Below, piece by piece: positions 27,578-36,115 of a stretch of 64,000 nt of DNA. The notes below the pieces were generated by a model, which was given only the letters and a program-made list of their open reading frames with translations, did not search any database and was not told the origin of the DNA. The position numbers were made by a program, and so were the translations under genes. The stretch is from Psychromonas aquimarina ATCC BAA-1526 (GTDB lineage Bacteria; Pseudomonadota; Gammaproteobacteria; Enterobacterales; Psychromonadaceae), in NCBI RefSeq assembly GCF_000428725.1, contig NZ_AUAM01000018.1, forward strand, positions 45,787 through 109,786, written 5' to 3'. The first letter of the stretch is position 1. Each line of letters begins with the position of its first letter.

Positions 27578-28500
27578 TACTAGCGCTGGCACTGTTTTTC
27601 GGACACCGCTTTTATTCACCAGCTGATTTAACTAACTCAACAACGGTAAAAGCCCCGCATGCGGTTTTATCACCTGCAATTGGTCAGCATATTGACAAAA
27701 TTTATGTAGATCACAATCAGCATGTGAAAAAAGGTGACATTCTGTATGTGTTAAAAGATGACAAGGTAACTTCTTCTATTTCAGAAGTGCACTCAGCACA
27801 GGTTGAAATTGAAAGAACCATTGATGCTAAAAAAGTCGTATTAGCGCAGGCGGCACGAGATCATAAACGTAATACCGGTATGCAGGAACATGTATCAATT
27901 AAAGAAAGAGAAGAATCCAGCGATCTGATTGAAACATTAACCGCCGATTTATTAGTGTTAGATGCCAGACAACAGGGTTTATATGCCAAATTAGACAGCC
28001 TTGAATTTGAATTATCACGCTTAACTGTCACAGCCCCTTTTGACGGCATGGTCACGCATATCTTTATTGCAGACGGATCTCGAATTGGTTCACTGCATCT
28101 TTGGGATACCAGCAAAAAGTTTATTGAAATGCGTATTCCTGATCAGGCTTATAAAAATGTTAAAACCGGCCAGTTTAGTGAATTCTTTGTGCATGCTTAT
28201 CCGGGAGAAATATTCAGAGCTCGTGTTCACAGCAAAGTTGATGCAACAGGTGAAGCACAGGGCAGTTTACTGCCGCAGGAACAGTTTGTTTCCCGCCATA
28301 TTCAACGCGGTGCTGCTCCCGTTGGTCGTACGGTTATTTTAGAAATAGACAGGGAAACCATGGATATGCTGCCTATAGGGGCAACCGGCTCTGCATGGAT
28401 AAGTGCAGAAAAACCATGGTCACTGTTAGGTTTCTTAGACATTATCGGTGGTGCAACCGTACGCTTAACAGCTGCCAAGTCATATATACAAGCGTTATAA
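27574..28500 (+). CDS. HlyD-family membrane fusion protein, YibH/EmrA-like
   Basis: 308 residues from TTG 27574: a hydrophobic start, biotinyl-lipoyl-like half (IDKIYVDHNQHVKKGDILYVL, about 35-60), a helical hairpin (about 70-140), the second lipoyl half (LTVTAPFDGMVTHIF, about 147-165) and a beta-barrel region. Such proteins form periplasmic adaptors for efflux pumps. The start overlaps the TGA of the preceding fragment (TTGA), which permits either coupled re-initiation, a -1 shift, or a one-base sequence error. No pump or outer-membrane channel gene is adjacent. Hairpin terminator follows. Confidence 0.75.
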   Translation: MILALALFFGHRFYSPADLTNSTTVKAPHAVLSPAIGQHIDKIYVDHNQHVKKGDILYVLKDDKVTSSISEVHSAQVEIERTIDAKKVVLAQAARDHKRNTGMQEHVSIKEREESSDLIETLTADLLVLDARQQGLYAKLDSLEFELSRLTVTAPFDGMVTHIFIADGSRIGSLHLWDTSKKFIEMRIPDQAYKNVKTGQFSEFFVHAYPGEIFRARVHSKVDATGEAQGSLLPQEQFVSRHIQRGAAPVGRTVILEIDRETMDMLPIGATGSAWISAEKPWSLLGFLDIIGGATVRLTAAKSYIQAL

Positions 28501-28510
28501 AAAACAAGCA

Positions 28511-28545
28511 GGAATAGGGATAGTTATCCCTATTCTCTGTTTTTA
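28511..28545 (+). terminator. Terminator of the HlyD-like gene
   Basis: Perfect stem GAATAGGGATA-GT-TATCCCTATTC followed by TCTGTTTTT. Confidence 0.8.
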
Positions 28546-28728
28546 GATATATGTATTGCGTATATCAGCAATAACAATAAGTCATTATTCGAATCATCCG
28601 GCTTTCCATATTATTAATGCATTCAAATAAACATATTAAATATTAGAAAAAGTGCAGAAATAAGCCGCGGAGGTCATAACTTTAACTATGCCGGCTAATA
28701 AAAAAGAGTCATTCGACCTGTTTACCCA

Positions 28729-28771
28729 TTGCCGCCAGATAGTGTCTTTATTTGGCGGCTTTTTTTATTGC
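28729..28771 (+). terminator. Orphan terminator upstream of a LysR gene
   Basis: GCCGCCA / TGGCGGC stem with a long loop followed by TTTTTTT. No gene lies between this and the previous terminator 190 bp upstream, so it could end a small RNA or act as a leader attenuator of the LysR gene 50 bp downstream. Confidence 0.65.
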
Positions 28772-28822
28772 CATCACAGCGTTTGCAGCTTTTTATAGCC
28801 AATCAGCCCTTGAAGGAACATT

Positions 28823-29806
28823 ATGTCTTTTTTTCAACAATATGGTCTACTGATGAGCCAACTGGATTTAAATCTGTTAAAAGTGTTCAGAGCCTTAATT
28901 GAAGTACAAAATACCCGTAAAGCCGCCGAGCTTCTACACCTCAGCCAGCCGGCAGTGAGCCGCTGCTTGAGCCGCTTAAGAGACTATTTTGACGATGAAC
29001 TGTTCATTCGTACTTCGCACGGGCTTGAACCGACTTCCAAAGCACTGGAAATTGGTGCCCGCCTGCCCGCTGCCATGGATCTGCTGATGGAAGCTGTTCA
29101 CGGCAGTGATAATTTTGATCCAAGCTTTTATCACGGCAAAGTAACCATAGCTATTAACGGTTTTATTGCCCACTGGTTAGCTCCCCCGTTAATCAGCAGT
29201 ATTGTAAAGCAGGCACCAGATATTGAAATTCAGATCACCAACTGGGAATCTACCACTCCGATACAGCTGACCGAAGGACAGGTACAGCTTGCCGTTAATT
29301 ATTTCCCGCTGGATTTATCAAAGCAGCTGGTGCAAAAAAAATTAGGGCACGAAAAATTTGTGGTGCTGTGCCGTCAGGAGCATCCCATTAATACAAGGTG
29401 TATTCAACTCGAACATTTTGAGTTATTTCCTCTGGCTTCTCTGCTGATTCCAAACTGGAATGAAGTTAAAAACCGCACAGCTGAAATACTTAAAGAGTTC
29501 AATATTACCCCTAAAATTCAGCTGCGCAGCAGCCAGCTTAATGTTATTCTAAATGCATTATCCGAGACGGATATGTTGTTCCCCTGTTCAAAATTACTGG
29601 CAGGCACACTCGATACAGATAAGTTTAAAGTGCTGGAGGTCGACAGTAACTTTTATGATTCGATACCGCCGGGCGACTTTGCACTAGTGACGGCGAATAA
29701 ATCTCGACGTCATCCGCTTAATCAGTGGCTGCAGAAATGTGTCAGCGATTGTGTACAGGAACAACTTCGTAATAGAGATAAGCTTGAAAAAAAAGAGACT
29801 CATTAG
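28823..29806 (+). CDS. LysR-family transcriptional regulator
   Basis: 327 residues: HTH near 25-60 (NTRKAAELLHLSQPAVSRCL) preceded by LDLNLLKVFRALIE, as in the NodD/LeuO-like branch, then the effector domain. AAGGAA lies 4 nt before ATG 28823; the later ATG at 28853 starts exactly at the conserved MSQLDLNLL and could be an alternative start. No obvious target gene is divergent from it. Ends in the hairpin AAAGAGACT / AGTCTCTTT at 29788-29817. Confidence 0.83.
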   Translation: MSFFQQYGLLMSQLDLNLLKVFRALIEVQNTRKAAELLHLSQPAVSRCLSRLRDYFDDELFIRTSHGLEPTSKALEIGARLPAAMDLLMEAVHGSDNFDPSFYHGKVTIAINGFIAHWLAPPLISSIVKQAPDIEIQITNWESTTPIQLTEGQVQLAVNYFPLDLSKQLVQKKLGHEKFVVLCRQEHPINTRCIQLEHFELFPLASLLIPNWNEVKNRTAEILKEFNITPKIQLRSSQLNVILNALSETDMLFPCSKLLAGTLDTDKFKVLEVDSNFYDSIPPGDFALVTANKSRRHPLNQWLQKCVSDCVQEQLRNRDKLEKKETH

Positions 29807-29817
29807 TCTCTTTTTGA
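29788..29817 (+). terminator. Terminator of the LysR gene at 28823
   Basis: AAAAAGAGACT-CATT-AGTCTCTTTTT, overlapping the end of the coding region. Confidence 0.85.
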
Positions 29818-29881
29818 ACAAAACACGGACTGTTACCGCTTTCTCTGCTGCTGCGGTTTGTTTTTCTGGTTATTCATTTTA

Positions 29882-30859
29882 TTAAGCCGTTAAGGTGATT
29901 TTACCTACTGCTTCACCAGACTCTAAACGTGCATGGGCATCTGCTGCCTGCCAGATAGTAAAATCTGAGTTATCAATTAACGGCTTAATAAGCCCTTGAT
30001 CCACCAGCTCCGCTGCCTGTCTTAAAATCTTACCGTGAGAAGCCCGGTTAATTCCTTTGGTAAGCGGGAGAAGCATTAATACACTATGAAAGCTCAAACT
30101 TTTTAAAGCGACTTGTAAAATATTATCAACCGGCAGTGTAGCAGCAACTGCACCGTTAAAACGGACGGCTTCAAAACTGCGTTGAATATTCTCTCCGGCA
30201 ATCGTATCGAAAACGGCATCAAAACCTTTACCACCAGTAAACTGCTGTACATAATCCTGCACTGAACAGTTATCCACATTGACTAAGTTATCAGCCCCTA
30301 AACCACAAGCCTGTTCAATAGTCCTTGATTTAGCCGTCGCAGTTACTGTGGCACCAAAATATTTAGCAAGCTGCACAGCAATATGACCCACACCACCTGT
30401 TGCACCGTGAATCAGTACGTTATCACCGGCTTTAACGGCTAATTTGTCATGTAATGCTTCCCACGCTGTAATAGCAACTAACGGCAGTGCCGCAGCCTGC
30501 TTCATGGTTAGTGTTTTTGGTTTTAATGCCATCAGATCCGCATCCACCAGCATAAATTCTGCTAATGCTCCATCGATACCCGCAATACCGCCAGCGCAGC
30601 CGTAAACTTCATCTCCGACTTTAAAATTATCGACATCAGCAGCGGCTTCAGTCACTATCCCGGCAACATCTCCATGTAATATTTCTGGTAAATTTGCCGA
30701 CCAGGGTGTATCTACTGAACGCAGCATGGTATCTAACGGGTTAACACTAGTTGCTTTTACCTGTACGACTAAGTGCCCGGCTTTAAGCTGTGGTTTGTCT
30801 TTTTCTGCCTGTTGAAAAACATCACTGCCGCCGAGTTGTTTAATGATCATTGCTTTCAT
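29882..30859 (-). CDS. NADP-dependent quinone oxidoreductase-like protein, zinc-free MDR family
   Basis: 325 residues. N-terminal GroES-like domain (VQVKATSVNPLDTMLR, HGDVAGIV) and a Rossmann domain with the nucleotide motif HGATGGVGHIAVQLAK near 148-163. No structural-zinc Cys cluster is visible, so it belongs with QOR/zeta-crystallin-type reductases acting on quinones or enals. AAAGGG precedes ATG 30859. Divergent from a LysR gene 146 bp away, a common arrangement for such enzymes. Confidence 0.85.
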   Translation of the reverse strand: MKAMIIKQLGGSDVFQQAEKDKPQLKAGHLVVQVKATSVNPLDTMLRSVDTPWSANLPEILHGDVAGIVTEAAADVDNFKVGDEVYGCAGGIAGIDGALAEFMLVDADLMALKPKTLTMKQAAALPLVAITAWEALHDKLAVKAGDNVLIHGATGGVGHIAVQLAKYFGATVTATAKSRTIEQACGLGADNLVNVDNCSVQDYVQQFTGGKGFDAVFDTIAGENIQRSFEAVRFNGAVAATLPVDNILQVALKSLSFHSVLMLLPLTKGINRASHGKILRQAAELVDQGLIKPLIDNSDFTIWQAADAHARLESGEAVGKITLTA

Positions 30860-31005
30860 ATTAATACCCTTTTATCCGTTTGTTTAGTAAGTGCGGGCAT
30901 TGTATACATTGCATAAATGACCAACAACGCACCAAAAAACAAACTACTTTTGCTTTTTATGCAATAATGTATTTTTCAGTGTTTAATCCGCTTAAGGTAA
31001 ATAAA

Positions 31006-31896
31006 ATGAGTATGCTCACACGCCTGCACTATTTTAATTGTGTGGTAGAAACGGGGAGTATTTCCCAGGCAAGCCGCATTTTTGATCTGCAGCCTTCTTC
31101 AATATCACGACAGCTGGCGGCATTAGAAAAAGAGTTAGGTATCACGCTGCTCAACCGGACCACACGTAATATCGGCTTAACTGAAGCAGGACAGACCTAT
31201 TATCAGTATTCGCAGCGTATTGTCGCAGAGCTTGAGCAGGCAAATCGTGCGGTCAATGACCTGCAGCAGAATCCTAAAGGAAATTTAAAAATCAACATGA
31301 CAGTCGGCTTTGGTGAAAGCTGCGTGCTGCCGCTTATCCCGGCTTTTATAAAAAAATATCCCGATATCAAAATTGAACTAGAGCTCTCTGAGCGAGTGAT
31401 TGATCTGGTAGAAGATAATGTGGATATCGCAATCCGCAGCGGACGTCTTCCCGACTCTAATTTAATTGCCAGAAAACTGGCGGATAATAACTTTATCTTA
31501 TGCGCCAGCCCTGAATATTTAAGCACGCACGGCAGCCCTGAAAATACTGAATCACTGGCTGATTATGACTGTATTCGTTACGGTTATTCGGGCTGGCGGG
31601 ACTGGTTTGTTATTAAAGAAAAAGCCCGAAAATTAGTTATTAAAGAGGGGCTGGTAGTCAACTCGGTTAACGGTCAGAAACAGCTGCTGTTGAATCATGC
31701 TGGTTTAGCATTAGTAGCCAGATGGGCACTTAAAGACGAATTAAATAACGGGACTTTAGTGCAGGTACTCGCAGACACTGTTTTCAGCCCCTATGAAAGC
31801 TTAAGCTCCACCTATGCAATATATTTAAAACGCGATCTTATTTCTCCCAAAGTGCGGGTATTTTTAGACTTCCTTAAAGAGAATATCGACAAATAG
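31006..31896 (+). CDS. LysR-family transcriptional regulator
   Basis: 296 residues: HTH about 16-50 (SISQASRIFDLQPSSISRQL), RTTRNIGLTEAG wing, then the effector domain with PDSNLIARKLA, as in the DsdC/YhaJ-like group. I chose ATG 31006 because AAGGTAAATAA precedes it and family members start just there; the longer frame from 30880 covers the divergent promoter and encodes no conserved sequence. Probably controls the quinone oxidoreductase gene. Confidence 0.87.
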   Translation: MSMLTRLHYFNCVVETGSISQASRIFDLQPSSISRQLAALEKELGITLLNRTTRNIGLTEAGQTYYQYSQRIVAELEQANRAVNDLQQNPKGNLKINMTVGFGESCVLPLIPAFIKKYPDIKIELELSERVIDLVEDNVDIAIRSGRLPDSNLIARKLADNNFILCASPEYLSTHGSPENTESLADYDCIRYGYSGWRDWFVIKEKARKLVIKEGLVVNSVNGQKQLLLNHAGLALVARWALKDELNNGTLVQVLADTVFSPYESLSSTYAIYLKRDLISPKVRVFLDFLKENIDK

Positions 31897-31900
31897 AAAC

Positions 31901-31928
31901 AGGAGAGACCAAGCGGTCTCCCCTTTAA
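31901..31928 (+). terminator. Terminator of the LysR gene at 31006
   Basis: GGAGAGACC-AAGC-GGTCTCCCC followed by TTT. Confidence 0.75.
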
Positions 31929-32124
31929 TCAGCCAATGTCTTCCATATCTGCACAGGTTCTTCTCGGCGCTGTATCGCCAGTCACGCTGAAACCAGCACA
32001 GAAATATGATCTAACCGTTTTAAGACGGGAACAGCCTGCTTTTCAAGGTAAAAATGACTTGTGACACGAATAACAAACAACTACATTAAAGTTCAAGGAT
32101 CAGTTATTTTAGGAAAAAGTACTT

Positions 32125-32607
32125 ATGTCATACCGTATTTCAGAAATCCGTCCTGCAGACGATGAAACAATCTGCGCTATCATCAAAAATGCCGGTATCG
32201 AGCATGGAGCGTCAGGAGAAGGTTTCGGCCCTTCCGATCCGGAAGTACAGTGTATGAGCAGTCACTATAAGCAGCAGAACCACAGCCGTTACTTCGTTGT
32301 AACGATTGACGGCCGGGTTGTCGGCGGCGGCGGTATTGCACCTTTTAACGAAAGCAGTGAAATCTGCGAGTTACGCAAGCTGTTCTTACAACCCGAAAGC
32401 AGAGGTTTAGGTATTGGTAAAGCCTTAACTGAACAATGTCTGGATTACGCAAAATCGCAGGGGTATCTGCAGTGTTATCTGGATACCTTATCTAGCATGA
32501 AGCCTGCCATAAAGTTATATGAAAACGCTGGTTTTAGGCATTTACCGCACCCCCTTGCCGGCACGATTCACGGCGGCTGTGATATCTGGATGATCAAAGA
32601 GTTATAG
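32125..32607 (+). CDS. GNAT-family N-acetyltransferase
   Basis: 160 residues covering the full GNAT fold: N-terminal ISEIRPADDETICAIIKN, a strand with VVGGGGIAPF, and the acetyl-CoA loop LRKLFLQPESRGLGIGKAL (about 92-110, RGLGIG), then YENAGFRHLP. Substrate unknown; similar to small single-domain acetyltransferases of the PanZ/YhbS type size range. AGGAAAA precedes ATG 32125. Followed by a hairpin terminator at 32675-32702. Confidence 0.85.
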   Translation: MSYRISEIRPADDETICAIIKNAGIEHGASGEGFGPSDPEVQCMSSHYKQQNHSRYFVVTIDGRVVGGGGIAPFNESSEICELRKLFLQPESRGLGIGKALTEQCLDYAKSQGYLQCYLDTLSSMKPAIKLYENAGFRHLPHPLAGTIHGGCDIWMIKEL

Positions 32608-32674
32608 CGGCAGTTGGCCCCATAAGCAGGAGAATATTCACCGTGCTAATAGGTTACTTAAGGTTTACAAAACA

Positions 32675-32702
32675 AAAAGAGACCGATCGGTCTCGTTTTG
32701 TA
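32675..32702 (+). terminator. Terminator of the acetyltransferase gene
   Basis: AAAACAAAAAGAGACC-GAT-CGGTCTCGTTTTGT; nearly symmetrical, so it can work for both strands. Confidence 0.75.
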
Positions 32703-32737
32703 CTGATATCATTCTTACGTAAGCAAAACGTCTAATG

Positions 32738-32836
32738 TTATTCGTCTTTGGGTCTGACCTGAATTTTATAATAAAACTGCAGTCCACCAACAATTACAGC
32801 CAAACCAAGCAGTAGTACATATGAATAATTTTCCAT
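32738..32836 (-). CDS. 32-residue single-span membrane peptide
   Basis: Short minus-strand frame: ATG at 32836, then a short polar lead MENYS, a single hydrophobic helix (YVLLLGLAVIVGGLQFYY), and a charged tail (KIQVRPKDE) with net positive residues just after the helix. AGGGGGTAAAGAG lies directly before the ATG, a credible ribosome site. A spacer without another gene surrounds it. The compact span plus charged tail look like known small regulatory membrane proteins, but I recognise no family. Confidence 0.5.
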   Translation of the reverse strand: MENYSYVLLLGLAVIVGGLQFYYKIQVRPKDE

Positions 32837-32983
32837 CTCTTTACCCCCTGTTGATAACATAAGAGTTTAATTTTTATCACGCACATATCCGTAATAACAA
32901 GGGGCAGATTCACAAGGTGTGAGAGAGGCGGGGTTTTACAGCAGGCAATACAAAAAACAACGGCTGCAGACAAGTTCGATGAA

Positions 32984-33745
32984 TTACTGCCCCGCTTTTA
33001 CTTTCTGCAGCTGCAGCATACGGTTATATCGGCCGCTCGCTTTTAATTCTGCCAGTCCGATGTTAAAGGCACTGAGTAAGCGCCTGGCCCGCTGATCCGG
33101 AATTTTCCGGGAGAAAATAAGCGAAATAGGTATCTCAGCAAAAATGCGCGGATCATAGGTAATGAGTCTGCCCGATTCTACTGTCAGGTAGCGATTAATA
33201 AGGCTGTTGCCGACGAGCAGATCCATAGGAAAAAGATCAATAACCTGTTTGTTTAAATTGCTGATATTTTCCGGATTATTATCCACATAGTTAATATTTA
33301 ACAAACCATTTTTAACAGCATTATCAAATTCACTGCCGAACTTATAGGTACGGGTAACACCAATACGCAGCCCTTTGAGATCATCAATGCTGTTATACAT
33401 AAAGTTTAATGACTTTAAATGAAAGAAGACTTTACGACTGGTGTAGATCGGATCTGAAAAATAAAAATCATGACTGCGCTGTTCATTCGGCGCCCAGCCT
33501 AAAGAGCCGTCAAACTTATTATCCCGGGCTTCTTTGTAACTTACTGCCCATGGCTGAAACTGATAAATCACATCAAAGCCCTGCAGCGCAAACGCTTCCC
33601 GTACAATCAGCGGTAAAATACCGTCATTTTCATAGCGATGTGAAATTAAAGGGGACCATTCTCCCGTTGTCAGGCGAACGGTTTGATCTGCGGAAACCTG
33701 CCCAGCACAAAACAAAGCGATAAGAATATAAAATATACGTAACAT
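32984..33745 (-). CDS. Periplasmic solute-binding protein-like (SBP_bac_3 fold)
   Basis: 253 residues: signal peptide (cut near 19, VSA-DQ), then the type-2 binding-protein pattern LTTGEWSPLIS, FQPWAVSYKEARDNKFDGSL, and LKGLRIGVTRTYKFG. It lacks transport partners nearby, like many free-standing family-3 proteins in marine bacteria whose ligand is unknown and which may act as sensors. A strong AGGAGGAAAC precedes ATG 33745. Confidence 0.8.
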   Translation of the reverse strand: MLRIFYILIALFCAGQVSADQTVRLTTGEWSPLISHRYENDGILPLIVREAFALQGFDVIYQFQPWAVSYKEARDNKFDGSLGWAPNEQRSHDFYFSDPIYTSRKVFFHLKSLNFMYNSIDDLKGLRIGVTRTYKFGSEFDNAVKNGLLNINYVDNNPENISNLNKQVIDLFPMDLLVGNSLINRYLTVESGRLITYDPRIFAEIPISLIFSRKIPDQRARRLLSAFNIGLAELKASGRYNRMLQLQKVKAGQ

Positions 33746-33841
33746 GTTTCCTCCTCACCCGAGTTTCCTGAATCACTGTTATTAGTATTGAGCAGTCCTA
33801 ACAGCCAGTAAAGGCTGTCATTATCAGACAACAAACAAAAA

Positions 33842-34156
33842 CTACAGCTCAATTTTTATTGTTACTGTTTCCTGCCCCTCCACTGAAGCAGGCAATGCGC
33901 AGCAGAGCAGAATTTCATTACCTGCAGTTTCGGCCGTTACTTCACTTTGATAGATTATTTTTCCGGCCAGTAATTTACGCTTACAGCTCCCGCAATGGCC
34001 ACTTCGACAGCTGAAATCAGCTAATAAACCAAGACCTTCCGCAAACTCAAGTAACGTTCCGTCACCTTCTTTCCAGACCTGTTCGATTCCGGATACAGCG
34101 AAATTAACCACGGCTTGCCGGGCAGCAATTAAAGGCTTGCAGGCAGATTCAGGCAT
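33842..34156 (-). CDS. Plant-type [2Fe-2S] ferredoxin
   Basis: 104 residues forming one beta-grasp ferredoxin domain. The cluster ligands are Cys50, Cys55 and Cys58 (CRSGHCGSC) plus Cys85 or 86 (ILLCCALP), the CX4CX2C-X26-28-C pattern. It lacks a reductase partner here; similar domains occur as the C-terminus of fused oxidoreductases, so it may serve a partner in trans. GGGAAGAT precedes ATG 34156. Confidence 0.85.
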   Translation of the reverse strand: MPESACKPLIAARQAVVNFAVSGIEQVWKEGDGTLLEFAEGLGLLADFSCRSGHCGSCKRKLLAGKIIYQSEVTAETAGNEILLCCALPASVEGQETVTIKIEL

Positions 34157-34302
34157 ATTATCTTCCCAGTTAGTTTATTACGGATACAGACGGCATTAAT
34201 CACAGTGCACAAGAGAGTTTTAAAAATGCATCACTGTACTTAAAGTCTATACCCGATTTTTACTTATGCAGAACCAATGTTATTTCCTGACTGCTTCACA
34301 AA

Positions 34303-34611
34303 TCAATGTTTAGCGGCACTGGATGAAAAAATATTCTCACTTCCAAAAAGGATTTTTTTACATGACATACAGCGGTGCTTATAACGAGGATCATTAACGC
34401 GGGTTAACGGTTGAAACAAAACTTTATCTGATTTACAGCTGTAACAGAGGGCCTTTTCATTATCATCCGTTCGGCACTCCGGGTGACGTTCAAGATACTC
34501 GGCCAAAGAGGGTAATTTACGTAAATGACGGCCTTTCAGCTTAAAATAAAATACAAAATAAGCCGCAAGTGCGACGACGGCAGAAACCGCGCCGATCCAT
34601 ACCAGATCCAT
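34303..34611 (-). CDS. Membrane-anchored zinc-ribbon protein of unknown function
   Basis: 102 residues: one N-terminal transmembrane helix (about 5-23, WIGAVSAVVALAAYFVFYF), a basic linker, then two CXXC pairs (Cys56/Cys59 in CYSC and Cys81/Cys84 in CMSC) spaced as a rubredoxin/zinc-ribbon knuckle facing the cytoplasm, by the positive-inside rule. AGGGAAGG precedes ATG 34611. I do not recognise a named family. Confidence 0.7.
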   Translation of the reverse strand: MDLVWIGAVSAVVALAAYFVFYFKLKGRHLRKLPSLAEYLERHPECRTDDNEKALCYSCKSDKVLFQPLTRVNDPRYKHRCMSCKKILFGSENIFSSSAAKH

Positions 34612-34815
34612 ATATTCAACCTTCCCTGTTGAGCATTAAAATTTGTTTAAAAAATAAACCACAATTTACCTTTTTAGCACATACAGATCTGGATAAATTT
34701 GATAAATATCAGTTTATTGAACAAGCACCTTCCTTTAACTGCCTGAACAGAAAAAGTAATCTGCAATTGTGATGAACAAGACATTTCTGTTTTCAGATTT
34801 ATCTATCTGCAGCGC

Positions 34816-35373
34816 CTAAAACTGTCCGGACAAATTCAGTTTCATATCTATATTAACCATCTCGGTATTAAATGAGCCGTATTCTGTGAAGCCCAATTTT
34901 TTATAAAAAGCTCTAGCCAGGTGGTTAGACTCCTGCGTTCCCCCCATTAAAACAAGACTTCTAAGGCCTTTGTTTAAGGCAAATTCAATAATTTTAAGCA
35001 TAACCTGACTAGCAATGCCGCTGTTCTGATACTTATCGGCAATACAGGGAGCAAAGACAGGATCAATTTTACACTGAAGAGCTGTTCCATAGGAAAGGTA
35101 ACGACTCTTTTCGTGCTCAAACAGATTAAAATCAAGTATAAAATAACCCGCGATTTCAGTATCGTTTTCAACAATGAATCGGCTTACACTTGTATCAGAA
35201 GCAGAGCACAGCTTTAATGCATGCTCTCTACTTAAAGGGTGCGGGCCGAATCTTGAACGTGTATCAGCCGATAAGTTTACAAAAAAATCTCCCAGTATCT
35301 GCGCATCATCGACCTGCAGTTCCCGAAACACAAATGTTCTATTATTTTTTGCAGTAATGATTTGTTTTTCCAT
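34816..35373 (-). CDS. GNAT-family N-acetyltransferase
   Basis: 185 residues. N-terminal FVFRELQVDDAQILGDFF, a substrate region with RFGPHPLS, and a coenzyme A region that is somewhat degenerate (DKYQNSGIASQVMLKII, about 131-147) followed by NHLARAFYKKLGFTEYG. Resembles the Acetyltransf_3/RimJ-like group; the substrate is unknown. AGGACAC precedes ATG 35373. Confidence 0.8.
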   Translation of the reverse strand: MEKQIITAKNNRTFVFRELQVDDAQILGDFFVNLSADTRSRFGPHPLSREHALKLCSASDTSVSRFIVENDTEIAGYFILDFNLFEHEKSRYLSYGTALQCKIDPVFAPCIADKYQNSGIASQVMLKIIEFALNKGLRSLVLMGGTQESNHLARAFYKKLGFTEYGSFNTEMVNIDMKLNLSGQF

Positions 35374-35411
35374 GATGTGTCCTATGCTCCGCTGTTTGTT
35401 GTCAGTCGTAT

Positions 35412-36104
35412 TTAAACACTGCGTACTACGGATAATTCATCACGATAAAACTGTCCGTATTGCAGAAAGTATTTAACCTGATTAATAACCTGGTTATTTT
35501 TCATCATAAAGGGATGTGTTACCGGCATAATCAGATGATCTTTCATGCCGGATAATCTAGTACTGTGCACAGAAACCTTACCGTCGTTCTGTCCCGGCAG
35601 TAAAGTTGACAAAATAGGATTAACACTGCGTTTTCCAGCGATAATACCCAGTTCAAAATCTGCCCTGCCGATACTGTTTACAAGACTGTCCGGTTCAGTG
35701 CCCAGCTGCATGCCAGCCTGTTTATTAAAGCGCCGGTTTTTAATCAGCCTGCCTAACAGATCAATCAGCTGAGAGCCCTGATTAGGCGGGCCTAACATCA
35801 CCACCCGCCCAAGGTTATTAATGTGCCTATGCTGCAGATATAAACGCACTAAGATACCGCCCATGGAGTGGCTGACGAAATGCACTTTATCCGACTCAGG
35901 GCATAACTGCAGCGCCTGATTAATGGTATTTTCAGCAAGCATTTCCAGAGATTGTTTTAATGAAGGATAACGACAGTTAATCACTAAATACCCCTGCCTG
36001 GTTAGGTCTGCAGCAATCTTTTTCATACAAAAATCACTTTTAGCCAGACCATGCAGCAGAATAACCGCTTCATTAGTTACTTTCTCAGACAGATTAACTG
36101 TCAT
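35412..36104 (-). CDS. Alpha/beta-hydrolase, probable lipase or esterase
   Basis: 230 residues. Oxyanion region ILLHGLAKS (about 16-23), nucleophile elbow SHSMGG with Ser80, and a late His in VTHPFMM near 195 form a credible triad; related to the PGAP1/triacylglycerol lipase-like group. No signal peptide, so it acts inside the cell. It begins 11 bp after the stop of the LplT-Aas gene, in the same direction, implying a joint phospholipid role such as releasing or handling lyso- or acyl lipids. Confidence 0.82.
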   Translation of the reverse strand: MTVNLSEKVTNEAVILLHGLAKSDFCMKKIAADLTRQGYLVINCRYPSLKQSLEMLAENTINQALQLCPESDKVHFVSHSMGGILVRLYLQHRHINNLGRVVMLGPPNQGSQLIDLLGRLIKNRRFNKQAGMQLGTEPDSLVNSIGRADFELGIIAGKRSVNPILSTLLPGQNDGKVSVHSTRLSGMKDHLIMPVTHPFMMKNNQVINQVKYFLQYGQFYRDELSVVRSV

Positions 36105-36115
36105 TTATAACCTCT

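Noticed and set aside
28688..28798. 36-codon frame starting ATGCCGGCTAAT with GGAGG upstream
   Set aside because: Although GCGGAGG lies before it, the frame reads straight through the orphan terminator and has no plausible protein character; kept only as a possible small RNA region.
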